From Candidatus Williamhamiltonella defendens (GTDB lineage: Bacteria > Pseudomonadota > Gammaproteobacteria > Enterobacterales > Enterobacteriaceae), in contig NZ_CAADHL010000001.1 in the NCBI RefSeq assembly GCF_900699045.1, forward strand, positions 248,001-312,000: DNA of 64,000 bases. Direction: 5' to 3'. Positions 11,845 to 21,984 of this stretch are shown here, one piece after another (position 1 is the first letter of the stretch; each line of letters opens with the position of its first letter). Below the pieces are notes generated by a model. That model had not been told where the DNA came from and ran no database searches. It worked only from the letters and a program-made list of their open reading frames with translations. A program made the translations under genes and the position numbers.

Positions 11845-12534
11845 TTATCTCGCTTTTTGTGCCACATTATTGCGTAAATAAACAGACTCTGCCTGCTCAA
11901 CAGGGACAGCCGCCCCGGCTTGCCATAATTTAAATGCTAAAGGCAACATATCTTCTGCCTGTGGTAAGAGCAGATCAACCTGTATTAAAACCTCCGAATT
12001 CACTTTCAATAAATCAGGATAGATAGTCCAAGCATTCCCCGCATAGGCCCACTTCCCTTTTAATAACCGGATCTGGCGTACGGCCTGTTTTGGTGTTTTC
12101 AACATTTCCTTTTCTACGCTTTGCCATTGACCGGCACTTTTTTGAATAAAAGCACCCCAATAAATCTCCCCCATCCGTGCATCCATCGCTACTAGTACTT
12201 GTTTTAGGCCGGTTTGACGACATGCGCCTTGCGCTAATATTTCTAAAGTTGAAACGCCAATCATCGGCAAATCAGCCCCTAATGCCAAACCTTGGCTGAC
12301 ACCAATCCCGAGCCGCACGCCCGTGAAACTCCCTGGGCCGCGGGAAAACGCCAAAACATCTAATTGATGCAGGGAAAGAGAAGAGGCGCCCAAAATCTGT
12401 TGTACCATAGGTAAAATACGTTGAGTTTGATTTCTTGGGCAGATTTCAGATAAAGAAGAAATTTCCCCATGCTTCCAAATAGCCACAGAGCAGGCGTCTG
12501 TGGTTGTATCTATGGCTAATATTGTATTGGGCAT
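11845..12534 (-). CDS. tsaB: tRNA threonylcarbamoyladenosine synthesis protein TsaB
   Basis: TsaB is the ASKHA-fold partner of TsaD. With TsaE it supports transfer of the threonylcarbamoyl group to A37 of ANN-decoding tRNAs. The 229-residue protein (231 in E. coli) starts ILAIDTTTDACSVAIWKHGE and contains AFSRGPGSFTGVRLGIGVSQGLA cut here as AFSRGPGSFTGVRLG then IGVSQGLA, the hallmark of the family, at about residues 62-85. Its partners tsaE (31666-32172) and tsaD (61111-62112) are also intact in this window but far apart. The gene has its own upstream space shared with divergent speE. Confidence 0.93.
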   Translation of the reverse strand: MPNTILAIDTTTDACSVAIWKHGEISSLSEICPRNQTQRILPMVQQILGASSLSLHQLDVLAFSRGPGSFTGVRLGIGVSQGLALGADLPMIGVSTLEILAQGACRQTGLKQVLVAMDARMGEIYWGAFIQKSAGQWQSVEKEMLKTPKQAVRQIRLLKGKWAYAGNAWTIYPDLLKVNSEVLIQVDLLLPQAEDMLPLAFKLWQAGAAVPVEQAESVYLRNNVAQKAR

Positions 12535-12697
12535 AAAAACTCACATCGCAGATGCATAAAAAATTATAAGGCTAGAATTCTAACATAAATATGCTAAAGA
12601 TTTTTTTTAAAAACACTTGACACTTTATGGTCGCAACCAAAGTCGGAGTTCGGTATGATACGTCCCATTTTTATAGTGATAGCTCAGAAGGTAGGAT

Positions 12698-13570
12698 ATG
12701 TCACAAAAACAGATTTGGCATGAGAAATTACATTCCTCTTTCGGCCAATATTTTTCCATCAAAGAAGTATTGTACCGCGATAAAACGGATCATCAAGATT
12801 TGATTATCTTCGACACTGAAGAGTTTGGCCGAGTCATGGCTTTAAATCATGTAGTGCAAACAACAGAGCGTGATGAATTTATTTATCATGAGATGATGAC
12901 ACACGTCCCTTTATTAGCTCACGGTAATGCTAAAAAAATCTTAATCATAGGGGGGGGGGACGGGGGGATTTTACGTGAAGTGTGCCGCCATGCCGGTATC
13001 AAAGAAATTATCATGGTCGAAATTGATCAAGATGTGGTTAATTTGTGCCAACAATATTTTCCTCACCATCATGCAGGTGCTTATGATGATCCGCGATTTC
13101 AGTTAAAAATTGATGATGGCGCGCATTTTGTCGAGCAAACAAAGCATCGCTTTGATGTGATCATTTCGGATAGCACCGATCCGATAGGGCCAGGTAAACA
13201 TTTATTTAAGTCTTCGTTTTATCAAGCATGCCGTCGTATCTTGAATGCAGGGGGTATCTTTGTCGCTCAAAATGGCGTGTGTTTTTTACAACAAACAGAA
13301 GTCATAAATACGTATCAACGCCTGATACCTTATTTTTCTGATGTGAGTTTTTACCAAACCACTATTCCTACTTATTATGGGGGAATCATGGTATTCGCTT
13401 GGGCTGCAGAAAATGCAAATTTACGTCGGATTGGGCTGAATGATTTAGAATCCCGCTTTGCTGATTCAGGCCTAAAAAGTTGTCGTTACTATAATCCTTT
13501 TGTACACTTTACGAGTTTTGCCCTTCCTCAATATTTAATAGAAGCATTGGCAAAAAAAGCGCCTAAATGA
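12698..13570 (+). CDS. speE: Spermidine synthase (polyamine aminopropyltransferase)
   Basis: SpeE transfers the aminopropyl group from decarboxylated S-adenosylmethionine to putrescine, forming spermidine in the cytosol. The 290-residue protein is near-identical in layout to E. coli SpeE. It has [20 protein letters not shown], the dcSAM loop [13 protein letters not shown] (residues 83-95), the catalytic-region [11 protein letters not shown] and [10 protein letters not shown], and IPTYYGGIM near the C-terminus. It precedes speD by 73 bases and the two form the usual operon. The glycine loop is encoded by a run of ten G residues at 12950-12959 followed by six more, unusual in this AT-rich DNA. 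Confidence 0.96.
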   Translation: MSQKQIWHEKLHSSFGQYFSIKEVLYRDKTDHQDLIIFDTEEFGRVMALNHVVQTTERDEFIYHEMMTHVPLLAHGNAKKILIIGGGDGGILREVCRHAGIKEIIMVEIDQDVVNLCQQYFPHHHAGAYDDPRFQLKIDDGAHFVEQTKHRFDVIISDSTDPIGPGKHLFKSSFYQACRRILNAGGIFVAQNGVCFLQQTEVINTYQRLIPYFSDVSFYQTTIPTYYGGIMVFAWAAENANLRRIGLNDLESRFADSGLKSCRYYNPFVHFTSFALPQYLIEALAKKAPK

Positions 13571-13643
13571 TGAAAATAGGTTTCGTGAGTACAGAGGCCT
13601 TATCACATCGTGTTTGAATTTTTCTTTTTGAAGGTGAGATAAA

Positions 13644-14438
13644 TTGAACAAACTGAAACTACATGGTTTCAATAATTTAACCAAAAGCTTGGGATTTTGT
13701 ATTTATGATATTTGTCATGCTCAAACCTTTGCTGACCGTGATGGCTATATTACTTATATTGATGACCAATATAATACCGATCGTTTAACCGAAATATTAA
13801 GGGAGACCTGCACCATTATAGGTGCAAATATTTTAAATATTGCTCGCCAAGATTACAAACCGCAAGGGGCCAGTGTCACTATTTTAATCAGCGAAGAAGC
13901 GATTGATCCACGTGATGTCGATACTTCCGAACACCCGGGGCCTTTACCTGATTATATTGTGGCTCATTTAGATAAAAGCCATATTTGTGTGCATACCTAT
14001 CCAGAAAGTCATCCAACCGAAGGTTTATGTACCTTTCGGGCCGATATTGAAGTGTCGACCTGTGGGATTATTTCGCCTTTGAATGCATTAAATTATTTAA
14101 TACACCAGCTCGAATCAGATATTGTGACCATAGATTACCGTGTGAGGGGGTTTACTCGTGATGTGAATGGGGTAAAACATTATATCGATCACCAAATTAA
14201 CTCCATCCAAAATTTTATGTGTAAAGATATACAATCGCTTTATCATATGATGGATGTCAATGTTTATCAAGAAAACATCTTTCACACAAAGATGATGTTA
14301 AAGGACTTTGATCTCAAACATTATCTCTTTAATTCATATCCAGAGCAGCTGAGCGTTCAAGAAAAAGATCTCATCACAAAGAGGCTATATAAAGAAATGC
14401 AGGAAATTTACTATGGAAGAAATGTGGTAGAAGTGTAG
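13644..14438 (+). CDS. speD: S-adenosylmethionine decarboxylase proenzyme
   Basis: SpeD makes decarboxylated SAM for SpeE. It is a pyruvoyl enzyme made by self-cleavage of a proenzyme. The 264-residue product matches E. coli SpeD end to end. The cleavage site K111-S112 lies in [20 protein letters not shown], with the new pyruvoyl group formed from Ser112. The start is TTG at 13644, set by alignment ([16 protein letters not shown]) and by an upstream AAGGTGAG ribosome-binding site. With metK (16999-18156) also intact, the methionine-to-spermidine route through SAM is present; putrescine supply is not shown in this window. Confidence 0.96.
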   Translation: MNKLKLHGFNNLTKSLGFCIYDICHAQTFADRDGYITYIDDQYNTDRLTEILRETCTIIGANILNIARQDYKPQGASVTILISEEAIDPRDVDTSEHPGPLPDYIVAHLDKSHICVHTYPESHPTEGLCTFRADIEVSTCGIISPLNALNYLIHQLESDIVTIDYRVRGFTRDVNGVKHYIDHQINSIQNFMCKDIQSLYHMMDVNVYQENIFHTKMMLKDFDLKHYLFNSYPEQLSVQEKDLITKRLYKEMQEIYYGRNVVEV

Positions 14439-14529
14439 CAAGATGAAGCCTTTTAAAAGGAAAAATCAACGCTGATCATTATTAAAATTTAATTACAGCG
14501 TCAATCTTTGACTCTCTAAATATACAAAA

Positions 14530-15393
14530 TTACTCAATATTTTGAACCTGCTCACGTATTTGCTCGATTAACACTTTAAGCTCAACAGCAGACTTTGTGA
14601 CTTCAATATTCATCGATTTAGAGGCCAAAGTATTAGATTCTCGGTGACATTCCTGCACCATAAAATCAAGACGGCGCCCGACAACGTCTTGATGATTCAA
14701 AATATTTTCAATTTCTTTTATGTGTAGCTCTAAACGATCAAGTTCTTCTGTTGTATCCATTCGTTGCGCTACCAACATTAATTCTTGTTCTAAGCGGTTA
14801 GGGTCCAGCTCAACTTTGAATTCTTCAAATGTATTTTGTAAACGCATGCGTTCTGATTCTAAAATAGAAGGCATATGTTCTCGTATTTTAACAATTTCAG
14901 CGCTCATTGCTTTTAAACGTTGTTTAATAAATTCTTTTAAACCCGCTCCTTCTTTTTCACGCGAAATCATAAAATCATTTAAAACATGTTCTAATCCTGC
15001 GAGTAATTCATAGCTGATGTCTTCTAAAGGAAGATCTTCTGATATCATCACTCCTGGCCATTTAAGAAGATCAAAAGAATTGAATGTGGCTATTTTATCC
15101 TGCTCTTTAACCCAAGAAAGCACATTGATGAGTTGTTTTACGAGAGCGCGATTGAGTCTGAGTGTATTTTGGGTGTTTTCATTAGCTTTAAAAGAGAGAT
15201 GGCACTCTATTTTACCACGGGCCACACACGAGCGAATTTTTTCACGAAAAACCGATTCTAATTTTCCAAACGTGTCTGGCAAGCGAATATAGATGTCTAA
15301 ATAACGATGATTAACCGCCCGTAGCTCCCAAACTAAATCACCATATTCACTTTTGTGATCAAATCGAGCATAAGCTGTCATACTACGTATCAT
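14530..15393 (-). CDS. yicC: YicC family endoribonuclease
   Basis: YicC proteins are endoribonucleases implicated in small-RNA turnover. The 287-residue protein has the same length as E. coli YicC. It begins MIRSMTAYARFDHKSEYGDL and ends with the conserved metal-site region RLDFMVQECHRESNTLASKS. The middle (about residues 150-200) is charged and helical. It is divergent from the rph-pyrE locus, exactly as in E. coli. The ORFs on the other strand at 14720-15292 are shadows. Retention is notable because RNase D and RNase PH are dead nearby. Confidence 0.94.
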   Translation of the reverse strand: MIRSMTAYARFDHKSEYGDLVWELRAVNHRYLDIYIRLPDTFGKLESVFREKIRSCVARGKIECHLSFKANENTQNTLRLNRALVKQLINVLSWVKEQDKIATFNSFDLLKWPGVMISEDLPLEDISYELLAGLEHVLNDFMISREKEGAGLKEFIKQRLKAMSAEIVKIREHMPSILESERMRLQNTFEEFKVELDPNRLEQELMLVAQRMDTTEELDRLELHIKEIENILNHQDVVGRRLDFMVQECHRESNTLASKSMNIEVTKSAVELKVLIEQIREQVQNIE

Positions 15394-15527
15394 GAGCAGA
15401 TTCCCTATGAGAATATTATAAATGAAATAGATTTCATTATACAGAGCAGCTATCTTAATGACGATAGGGATGCACCAAATTAAGCTCTATAAAAAATTTT
15501 TATATTGATTGTACAGGAGAAAAACAG

Positions 15528-16178
15528 ATGTGACCTTCAGGCATAACCGCGCAAGAATTACTCCCTTTAACATTCACTCGACATGATACCAAGTCTGCTG
15601 AAGGCGCAGTGTTGGTAACATTTGGGGAAACCAGGGTTTTATGTACGACTATAGTTGAAGGAGGGGTTTCTTCGATTTCTCAAGGACCAAAATAAAGGCT
15701 AGATTATCGCTAAATATAGTATATTTCCCCATTCTACTCATCAACGTCATGCAAGTAAATACGTTAAGGGACAGCAAGTAGGGCGTACCTCGGAATCTAA
15801 CGCTTGATTGCACGCGCATTACATGCGGCAGTCGATTTGACAAAATTGGGTGAGTTTACTATCACTCGCGATTATGACGTTTTCTAGGCGGATGGGGGTA
15901 CTCGCACTGCGCGCTATTAGGGTACCTATGTGGCACTCCAAGATGCCATACAAAAAATGATAGTTTATGGAAAATCAAAAACAATCATATCCAAGTCTCG
16001 GTCACAGCGGTATCGGTTTATGAATGTCGTCATGATTGAATAAAGCGTTTGGAGAAAAATGATTGAAATTCTATGCGCCGCAGAAGGCGCGCCTTTTATC
16101 CATCAACAATTATTAGAATTGTCAGCCTTAGCGGACGATAGAATAAAACCCATTTTTCTAGCACAAAAAAGGTTTTAG
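15528..16178 (+). pseudogene. rph: rph remnant, ribonuclease PH
   Basis: RNase PH is a phosphorolytic exoribonuclease that trims tRNA 3' ends. The ATG at 15528 follows an AGGAGA site, but codon 2 is TGA where the family has CGN (MRPSGR); a CGA to TGA transition would explain this. The following text is still recognisable: [19 protein letters not shown], then RLIGRALRAAVDLTKL, ADGGTRTA, GTYVALQDAIQKM near 15880-15960, and the end ILCAAEGAPFIHQQLLEL to a TAG at 16176-16178. Further stops and frame changes lie between. The 64-residue reverse ORF at 15649-15843 is a shadow. pyrE follows 42 bases later. Confidence 0.9.
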
Positions 16179-16220
16179 AAAAATAGACTTTGTGTCGAAT
16201 CAATAAAAGAAATAGAATCA

Positions 16221-16877
16221 ATGGAAAAATATAAAGCTCAATTTATTAAATTTATGCTTGATAGAAAGATTTTAACCTTCGGTGAATTTATTCTAAAATC
16301 TGGGCGAGTCAGTCCCTATTTTTTTAATGCCGGGCTGTTTAACAAAGGGAGTGATTTAATAAAACTAGGGCGTTTTTATGCTGACGCTTTGATAAATTCT
16401 GGTATTAAATGCGATCTGTTATTTGGCCCCGCTTATAAAGGCATTCCGATTACCATCACAACCGCTATGGCACTTTATGCCAATCATCATCTCGATCTGC
16501 CTTACTGTTTTAATAGAAAAGAAATCAAAGATCATGGAGAGGGCGGCGGTTTAGTAGGGGGGGCATTACAAGGCAAAGTGATTTTAGTGGATGACGTGAT
16601 CACGGCGGGGACGGCTATTCGTGAATCTATAGAAATAATCCATGCTCATTCGGCCTCTTTAGCAGGAATATTAGTTGCTTTAGATCGTCAAGAACGAGAT
16701 AATTACACGATTTCAGCCATTGAGGAAATTGAACAGAAATATCAGTCTAAGGTGATTTCAATCGTGACTTTAGAGGACATTATCCATTTTTTAAAAAATA
16801 GAAAAATTATGATTAAGGCTTTTCCAGCCTTAAATAAATATGCCGAACGATATGGCATCTTAAAAAAAAAATTATGA
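16221..16877 (+). CDS. pyrE: Orotate phosphoribosyltransferase
   Basis: PyrE joins orotate to PRPP to make OMP in de novo pyrimidine synthesis. The 218-residue protein (213 in E. coli) has [20 protein letters not shown] near the N-terminus, the FGPAYKGIP substrate loop (about 69-76), the flexible catalytic loop [14 protein letters not shown] (97-109) and the PRPP-binding motif [15 protein letters not shown] (121-135). In E. coli pyrE is translated from an rph-pyrE transcript and its expression depends on translation running to the end of rph. Here rph stops at codon 2, so that coupling cannot work in the usual way. Confidence 0.96.
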   Translation: MEKYKAQFIKFMLDRKILTFGEFILKSGRVSPYFFNAGLFNKGSDLIKLGRFYADALINSGIKCDLLFGPAYKGIPITITTAMALYANHHLDLPYCFNRKEIKDHGEGGGLVGGALQGKVILVDDVITAGTAIRESIEIIHAHSASLAGILVALDRQERDNYTISAIEEIEQKYQSKVISIVTLEDIIHFLKNRKIMIKAFPALNKYAERYGILKKKL

Positions 16878-16998
16878 TACACTCAAAGTCACTGACTTTT
16901 CTTGTGTCGATAACTGCCTCAGTCATAGGGCCTTTTCTGATGCTTGACTTAATCGCTCAAAAATAAAATCCTCAATCCCTGGTCAGTTTTAAATCAAT

Positions 16999-18156
16999 CT
17001 ATTGATTTAAACCCGCTTGTTCTCTAAGCAACTCAGCCTTATCGGTCGCTTCCCAAGGAAAAGCGTCACGCCCAAAGTGACCATATGTGGCAGTCGTACG
17101 ATAAATAGGCTTTAGTAGATCTAACATTTTGATTAAACCATAGGGTCTGAGATCAAAATGTTGGTGTATTAAACTCATGATCTTTTGAATGGTTATTTTT
17201 TCGGTGCCAAAGGTTTCGAGCATAATAGAAGTAGGATGTGCGACACCAATAGCGTAAGAAATTTGAATTTCACAGCGATCGGCCAATCCTGCTGCGACGA
17301 TATTTTTTGCAACATAACGTGCTGCATAAGCGGCAGAACGATCCACTTTAGAGGGATCTTTTCCAGAAAATGCACCACCCCCATGGCGAGCCATGCCGCC
17401 ATAAGTGTCGACAATAATTTTGCGACCGGTTAAACCACAATCTCCCATAGGGCCCCCTATCACAAAACGACCGGTTGGATTAATAAAATATTTTGTACTG
17501 CTTGAAAGCCATCGAGTCGGTATCACGGGTTTAATGATTTCCTCCATCACAGCTTCTTCTAATTGTTTTTGAGTGATATCTTCCTCATGCTGAGTAGAGA
17601 ACACAATAGTATCGATCGCTACAGCATGGCCTTTATCATATTTAAAGGTGATCTGACTTTTTGCATCTGGACGCAACCAAGGCAACTGACCTATTTTTCG
17701 CATCTGAGATTGACACTTCACCAAACGATGTGAATAAGTAATGGGCGCAGGCATTAAAACATCGGTTTCATTGGTTGCGTAGCCAAACATCATTCCTTGA
17801 TCTCCTGCACCTTGATCCAGCGGATCAATGCGGTCAACCCCTTGATTGATGTCTGGTGACTGTTTCCCAATGGCGCTGAGCACAGCACAAGAATGCGCAT
17901 CAAAACCCATATCAGAATGAACATAACCAATTTCAGCAAGGGTACGACGCGTGATCTCTTCAATATCGACCCAAGCAGACGTGGTTATTTCTCCACCTAC
18001 AATGACCATACCGGTTTTAACATAGGTTTCACAGGCCACACGGGCTTTAGGATCTTGAATTAAAATAGCGTCTAATACAGCGTCAGAAATTTGATCCGCG
18101 ATTTTGTCTGGGTGTCCTTCAGAAACAGATTCAGAAGTAAATAGCTGATGGGGCAT
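16999..18156 (-). CDS. metK: S-adenosylmethionine synthase
   Basis: MetK makes SAM from methionine and ATP. It is a cytosolic tetramer. The 385-residue protein (384 in E. coli) begins [20 protein letters not shown], with the ATP-site motif, and has [16 protein letters not shown] (about 115-130), the P-loop-like [19 protein letters not shown] near 258-276, and [10 protein letters not shown]. It feeds SpeD/SpeE and methylation reactions such as tRNA modification. It converges on pyrE with about 120 bases between. Reverse ORFs within it (17185-17433) are shadows. Confidence 0.97.
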   Translation of the reverse strand: MPHQLFTSESVSEGHPDKIADQISDAVLDAILIQDPKARVACETYVKTGMVIVGGEITTSAWVDIEEITRRTLAEIGYVHSDMGFDAHSCAVLSAIGKQSPDINQGVDRIDPLDQGAGDQGMMFGYATNETDVLMPAPITYSHRLVKCQSQMRKIGQLPWLRPDAKSQITFKYDKGHAVAIDTIVFSTQHEEDITQKQLEEAVMEEIIKPVIPTRWLSSSTKYFINPTGRFVIGGPMGDCGLTGRKIIVDTYGGMARHGGGAFSGKDPSKVDRSAAYAARYVAKNIVAAGLADRCEIQISYAIGVAHPTSIMLETFGTEKITIQKIMSLIHQHFDLRPYGLIKMLDLLKPIYRTTATYGHFGRDAFPWEATDKAELLREQAGLNQ

Positions 18157-18634
18157 TTTTTTACCTTAAATAACAAAAATAAGTATATAAAACAAAGACA
18201 AATAAAATTTCGACAATAGTATAAAGCCGTATTTAAAAAAATAAAAATGAGATGGATCAACATCTATACGGCTATTTTAGATCGTATTTTATGCGAATAG
18301 CTATTCTTTTTTATTTTTATCATAAGCGGATTTTCAACAAACCTGTTTCGAGGATCAGTATGGACTACTGTCCATTTTGAGTTGTATATAGATTAATTAA
18401 ATAAATTTAAAAAATATTAAAAATAAGTATATTTTATTTTTTGTTACGATCGAGAATTCATTGGTGTTAGTCATATATTGGCACCCACTCTTACAGTCAC
18501 GCTTGCAAAGGGGGTTTTTTTATAAAGTGTAGGTGGGGCCCGACATTTATATATAAAATATAGAATAGATATGTTGATACATCATGGGGAATAAAAACCA
18601 GTTTTAAATATAACGAGTGAATATTATTTTTTAG
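18157..18634. other. AT-rich gap upstream of metK
   Basis: About 480 bases of very AT-rich sequence that must hold the metK promoter (transcribed leftward). I see no convincing MetJ box, gene fragment or RNA. The sequence near 18480-18545 is richer in GC (CACCCACTC, GCTTGCAAAG) but not recognised. Confidence 0.4.
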
Positions 18635-18971
18635 TTAATTTTTTAACAAATTACGAATTTCCATGAATAATCTTTCTTGAAGTGCGGTCGATCTACCTGC
18701 GCACCAACTTTTATTATTTCTTTATTGATCTCCGATGGAGATTCTAATATTCCTTCTAATTTAACGACGGAGCTTATTCATAAATTTAATTACAGAAAAA
18801 ATAACTAGTCTGACAATAATACAATCAACTAAACTTTGTAAAAAACCATCATGCATAATGATAGAGTGAAGAAATCACTTTGCCAAATGATGAACCAATA
18901 ATAACCCCAATAGCCAAATAAGACATATTACCACACATCGCAAACTCACGAAATTCTTTAATGAAACTCAT
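18635..18971 (-). pseudogene. mscL: mscL remnant, large-conductance mechanosensitive channel
   Basis: From the ATG at 18971 the text [20 protein letters not shown] and [15 protein letters not shown] matches the MscL N-terminus and first membrane helix. A deletion then joins directly to [17 protein letters not shown], with residues of the second helix (VIFSVIKFMN). After stops and a frame change, the C-terminal bundle LQERLFMEIRNLLKN ends at 18635-18637. The central periplasmic loop is missing, so no channel can be made. MscM (42644-46048) remains intact in the same window. Confidence 0.85.
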
Positions 18972-19149
18972 GCTTTTCTCTTTTTCAACGATTTCAAAAG
19001 CCGATCAAAAATGGTTTGTATTACGTTAAATGATGCAATATAAATATATATTTAAATTCATAAAAATGAATATAGAGAGGCGCTACTCAAATTATAGAAT
19101 CGTTTTATATATTTATGATTCGAATAAAAAATATTTTTATTTTGATAAT

Positions 19150-21369
19150 TCAACTTTCTATTGGGTCAACATCCAAAGACCATCTTATTTTTTCATTGAG
19201 TGCTAAAGAAAGCAGCAGAGGATTGCATCTCTTTACAAGCTGTTGTAATTGTTTCCGGGAAGGATGTTGCAATAATAATTGCCACTGAAAACGCCCATTG
19301 CGTTTAGAAAACAGGGCAGGAACAGGCCCCATAACCCAAAGATCTGTGTCTTTTAATGATGCTGATTCGAATATGTCACGTACACGTTTCAAAAAAATAG
19401 GCGCTTGCTTGTTATCATTGTCCTGACTGCGGATAATAATGTGATAAGTATAAGGAGGTAATAATGCTTTTTCTCTTTCTTCCAACGCTTCTTTAGCAAA
19501 TGCCTCGTAACCTTTTCCCAGTAACGTTTGTAGTAAAGGATGTTCAGGGTGATGCGTTTGTAAAAATATTTCCCCTGCTTTTTTAGCGCGACCTGCGCGC
19601 CCTGCCACTTGAATATAAAGTTGAGAAAAACTTTCTGCTGCACGAAAGTCAGATGAAAATAAAGCCCCATCGACATCTAACAAACCCACCAATGTCACAT
19701 CAGAAAAATGATGGCCCTTTGATAACATTTGAGTCCCAATGAGAATGCGAGCCCCTCCTTCATGAATATGGGACAAATATTTTTCCAATACGCCTTTTTT
19801 TCTCGTGGTATCACGATCAATCCGCGTTATGGGGACATTAGGAAAAAGAGAAAGCAATGTGCTCTCTAGCTGCTCCGTACCCACTCCGACAGGAATAAGA
19901 TGCGTAGAACCACAGAGAGGACATTGTAATAATAACTGACTCTGCCTATTACAATGATGACAACATAGCTTCTGTGAATTCTGATATAAAGTATAATAAT
20001 GATCACAGTATAAACATTTAGCAATCCAGCCACATTCATGGCACAGTAAAATGGGGGCATAACCACGACGGTTTAAAAACAACATCACCTGATTATTTGC
20101 CTGTAAATGTTGTTGCATCTTTTTTAGTAAAGGCTGACATAAACCCGATGTCAGAGGTAATCCTTTGATATCGATGAATTTATGTTTAATAAATTGCGTC
20201 TGAACGGCTTTTTGCGATAAGATCAATTTTTGATATTTTCCAATCTCAATATTACGCAGTGTTTCTAAAGAAGGCGTTGCCGATCCCATCACTATCGGGA
20301 TATTTTCTTTCTTTGCACGAAATACCGCTAAATCACGAGCATGATAACACCAACCTTCTTGTTGCTTATATGAACCGTCATGCTCTTCATCAATAATAAT
20401 GATCCCAAGATGTGCAAAAGATGTAAACAACGCGGAACGTGTCCCAATTACTATAGCGATTTCACCACTACTGGCCTTCAGCCAGACCGAGAGTCGTTGC
20501 TTATTATTCAAACCCGAATGTAGAACATCAATAGGGACCTTAAAGCGTTCACGAAAACAGGCAACGATCTGCGGTGTTAAACCAATTTCTGGTACCAAAA
20601 CAAGCGCTTGTCGGCCTTCAATTAGAAGGTTTTCTAATACACGCAGATAGACTTCTGTTTTCCCTGACCCAGTCACTCCCGCTAAAAGCCATACCATAAA
20701 TTGCTTATTTTGATACTGAATACGTTTTATCGCTTCAATTTGTTCCGAATTAAGTTGTAAACGATTTTCTCCCTTCATCTTTTTAATCTTGCTCCTCCAA
20801 TCAGAAGATTGGATTTCTTGAGCACAAAGCAAACTCAATCCCTTCTTTTGCAAAGCTTGAAAAGTATTTTGCGTAAAACCTAAGGAATTCAATTCATGAT
20901 GATAGATAGGACCTTGTAATAATTGATTCAGCGCTTTTTGTTGTTTAGGTGATTTATGTAAAGCATCGATTGAAATAACTTGGCCCTGTTCGGTTGCCAC
21001 CCAATGTAATACGGGTTCAAATTTTGCTTGTTTCCCTTCCCTTAACAACAAAGGAATCGCATGAAAAAGAACTTCACCGATAAAATAATGATAGTACTGC
21101 GATGCCCAATACAGCGTCTGCCAAAGACTCTCTGAAAATAAGCTGTGATCATCTAAAATTGCCTCAATGTTTTTCAATTTTTCCAAAGAAAAAGCGCTGC
21201 TTTGACTCAAACCGGTCACGATACCTATCGCCTTTCTATGACCGAAGGGTACTTTGACACGTGCACCTATGGCAGGAGGCGGCATGTTCATCGGTAAACA
21301 ATAATCAAATGTACGATTTAAAGGAATAGGAAGCGCAATTTTTACAATTAACATCAAAAATGATTTCAT
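19150..21369 (-). CDS. priA: Primosomal protein N' (replication restart helicase PriA)
   Basis: PriA recognises stalled or repaired forks and reloads the replisome. The 739-residue protein (732 in E. coli) has the N-terminal DNA-binding domain, the Walker A motif GVTGSGKTEVYL (231-242), the DEEH box IIIDEEHDGSYKQQEG near 325, motif GSATPSLET, and a zinc region with paired cysteines (HECGWIAKCLYCDH; CCHHCNR; CPLCGSTHL) near 440-500. Helicase motifs GTQMLSKGHHF and QVAGRAGRAKKAGEI follow. The start is an ATG at 21369; an ATG five codons later is possible. It is monocistronic, beside the dead mscL. Confidence 0.96.
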   Translation of the reverse strand: MKSFLMLIVKIALPIPLNRTFDYCLPMNMPPPAIGARVKVPFGHRKAIGIVTGLSQSSAFSLEKLKNIEAILDDHSLFSESLWQTLYWASQYYHYFIGEVLFHAIPLLLREGKQAKFEPVLHWVATEQGQVISIDALHKSPKQQKALNQLLQGPIYHHELNSLGFTQNTFQALQKKGLSLLCAQEIQSSDWRSKIKKMKGENRLQLNSEQIEAIKRIQYQNKQFMVWLLAGVTGSGKTEVYLRVLENLLIEGRQALVLVPEIGLTPQIVACFRERFKVPIDVLHSGLNNKQRLSVWLKASSGEIAIVIGTRSALFTSFAHLGIIIIDEEHDGSYKQQEGWCYHARDLAVFRAKKENIPIVMGSATPSLETLRNIEIGKYQKLILSQKAVQTQFIKHKFIDIKGLPLTSGLCQPLLKKMQQHLQANNQVMLFLNRRGYAPILLCHECGWIAKCLYCDHYYTLYQNSQKLCCHHCNRQSQLLLQCPLCGSTHLIPVGVGTEQLESTLLSLFPNVPITRIDRDTTRKKGVLEKYLSHIHEGGARILIGTQMLSKGHHFSDVTLVGLLDVDGALFSSDFRAAESFSQLYIQVAGRAGRAKKAGEIFLQTHHPEHPLLQTLLGKGYEAFAKEALEEREKALLPPYTYHIIIRSQDNDNKQAPIFLKRVRDIFESASLKDTDLWVMGPVPALFSKRNGRFQWQLLLQHPSRKQLQQLVKRCNPLLLSLALNEKIRWSLDVDPIES

Positions 21370-21645
21370 TCTTAAGATATTGATTTAATTGAATATAGTG
21401 CATGATAAGTCGGAGCTTTTCAATGTAGAGAAAAAGCACATTTAAGAAATATTCTATGCTCAGCATAGATATTGATTTTTATGCTACCATGCGATTGCAT
21501 AAATTTAATAAGTTATCCACAATACACCAGATAAGGAAAATTTTTCACATTTTTTGTCATTAAAGATATTAACTTTTCCCCCATTTTGGTTCTGTTTTTA
21601 ACTCATCAAAACATTTCATCAGCTCACTTCCAATAAGGATAAAAA
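21370..21645. other. Upstream region of priA with a DnaA-box-like site
   Basis: This gap separates divergent priA and the small ORF at 21646. It contains a perfect TTATCCACA (21513-21521), the consensus DnaA box. One box alone does not make an origin, and no cluster of boxes or AT-rich repeats was found around it. Confidence 0.4.
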
Positions 21646-21879
21646 ATGAAAAAAGTGTCCGTCATTGCTCAATGTTTAATTAATGAAAAAAGTTTTAATG
21701 AAATGTCTGAGGCTGAATCTCGGATAAAGCAAATTTTCGGTTTGCAGTATGCTGATCACTCATTTGATGAGTGGAATACAGAAGTCTCATTATTAAGTGC
21801 TAAAAGGTTTATTTCTGTTGTCGCCAACTCTTCTAAAGTTAGGATCAGGGCTCTCATTCAAGAATTATGGCATTATTAA
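21646..21879 (+). CDS. Small hypothetical protein, 77 residues
   Basis: I do not recognise this protein. The ORF has a good ribosome-binding site (AAGGATAAAAA before ATG) and starts MKKVSVIAQCLINEKSFNEM. It is mixed in charge, has no membrane segment or obvious signal peptide, and has a single cysteine (residue 10). Codon use looks like the neighbouring genes. It stands alone, 130 bases upstream of the end of the convergent nuoN. It may be a real small gene or a truncated remnant; a search for conserved orthologues in related symbionts would decide. Confidence 0.5.
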   Translation: MKKVSVIAQCLINEKSFNEMSEAESRIKQIFGLQYADHSFDEWNTEVSLLSAKRFISVVANSSKVRIRALIQELWHY

Positions 21880-21984
21880 TCGTAAACGAATCGCCAATAA
21901 ATCAATCAATTTTTAAGATAAAACTGTGGTGAAAGAGTCATCTGTCATTGTATATATTCTAAACAACACTCGTTTGAGAAAAAT

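Noticed and set aside
14720-15292. Two plus-strand open frames of 97 and 91 codons
   Set aside because: They are antisense shadows of yicC, which aligns end to end on the minus strand.
17185-17433. Plus-strand open frame of 82 codons
   Set aside because: Antisense shadow of metK.
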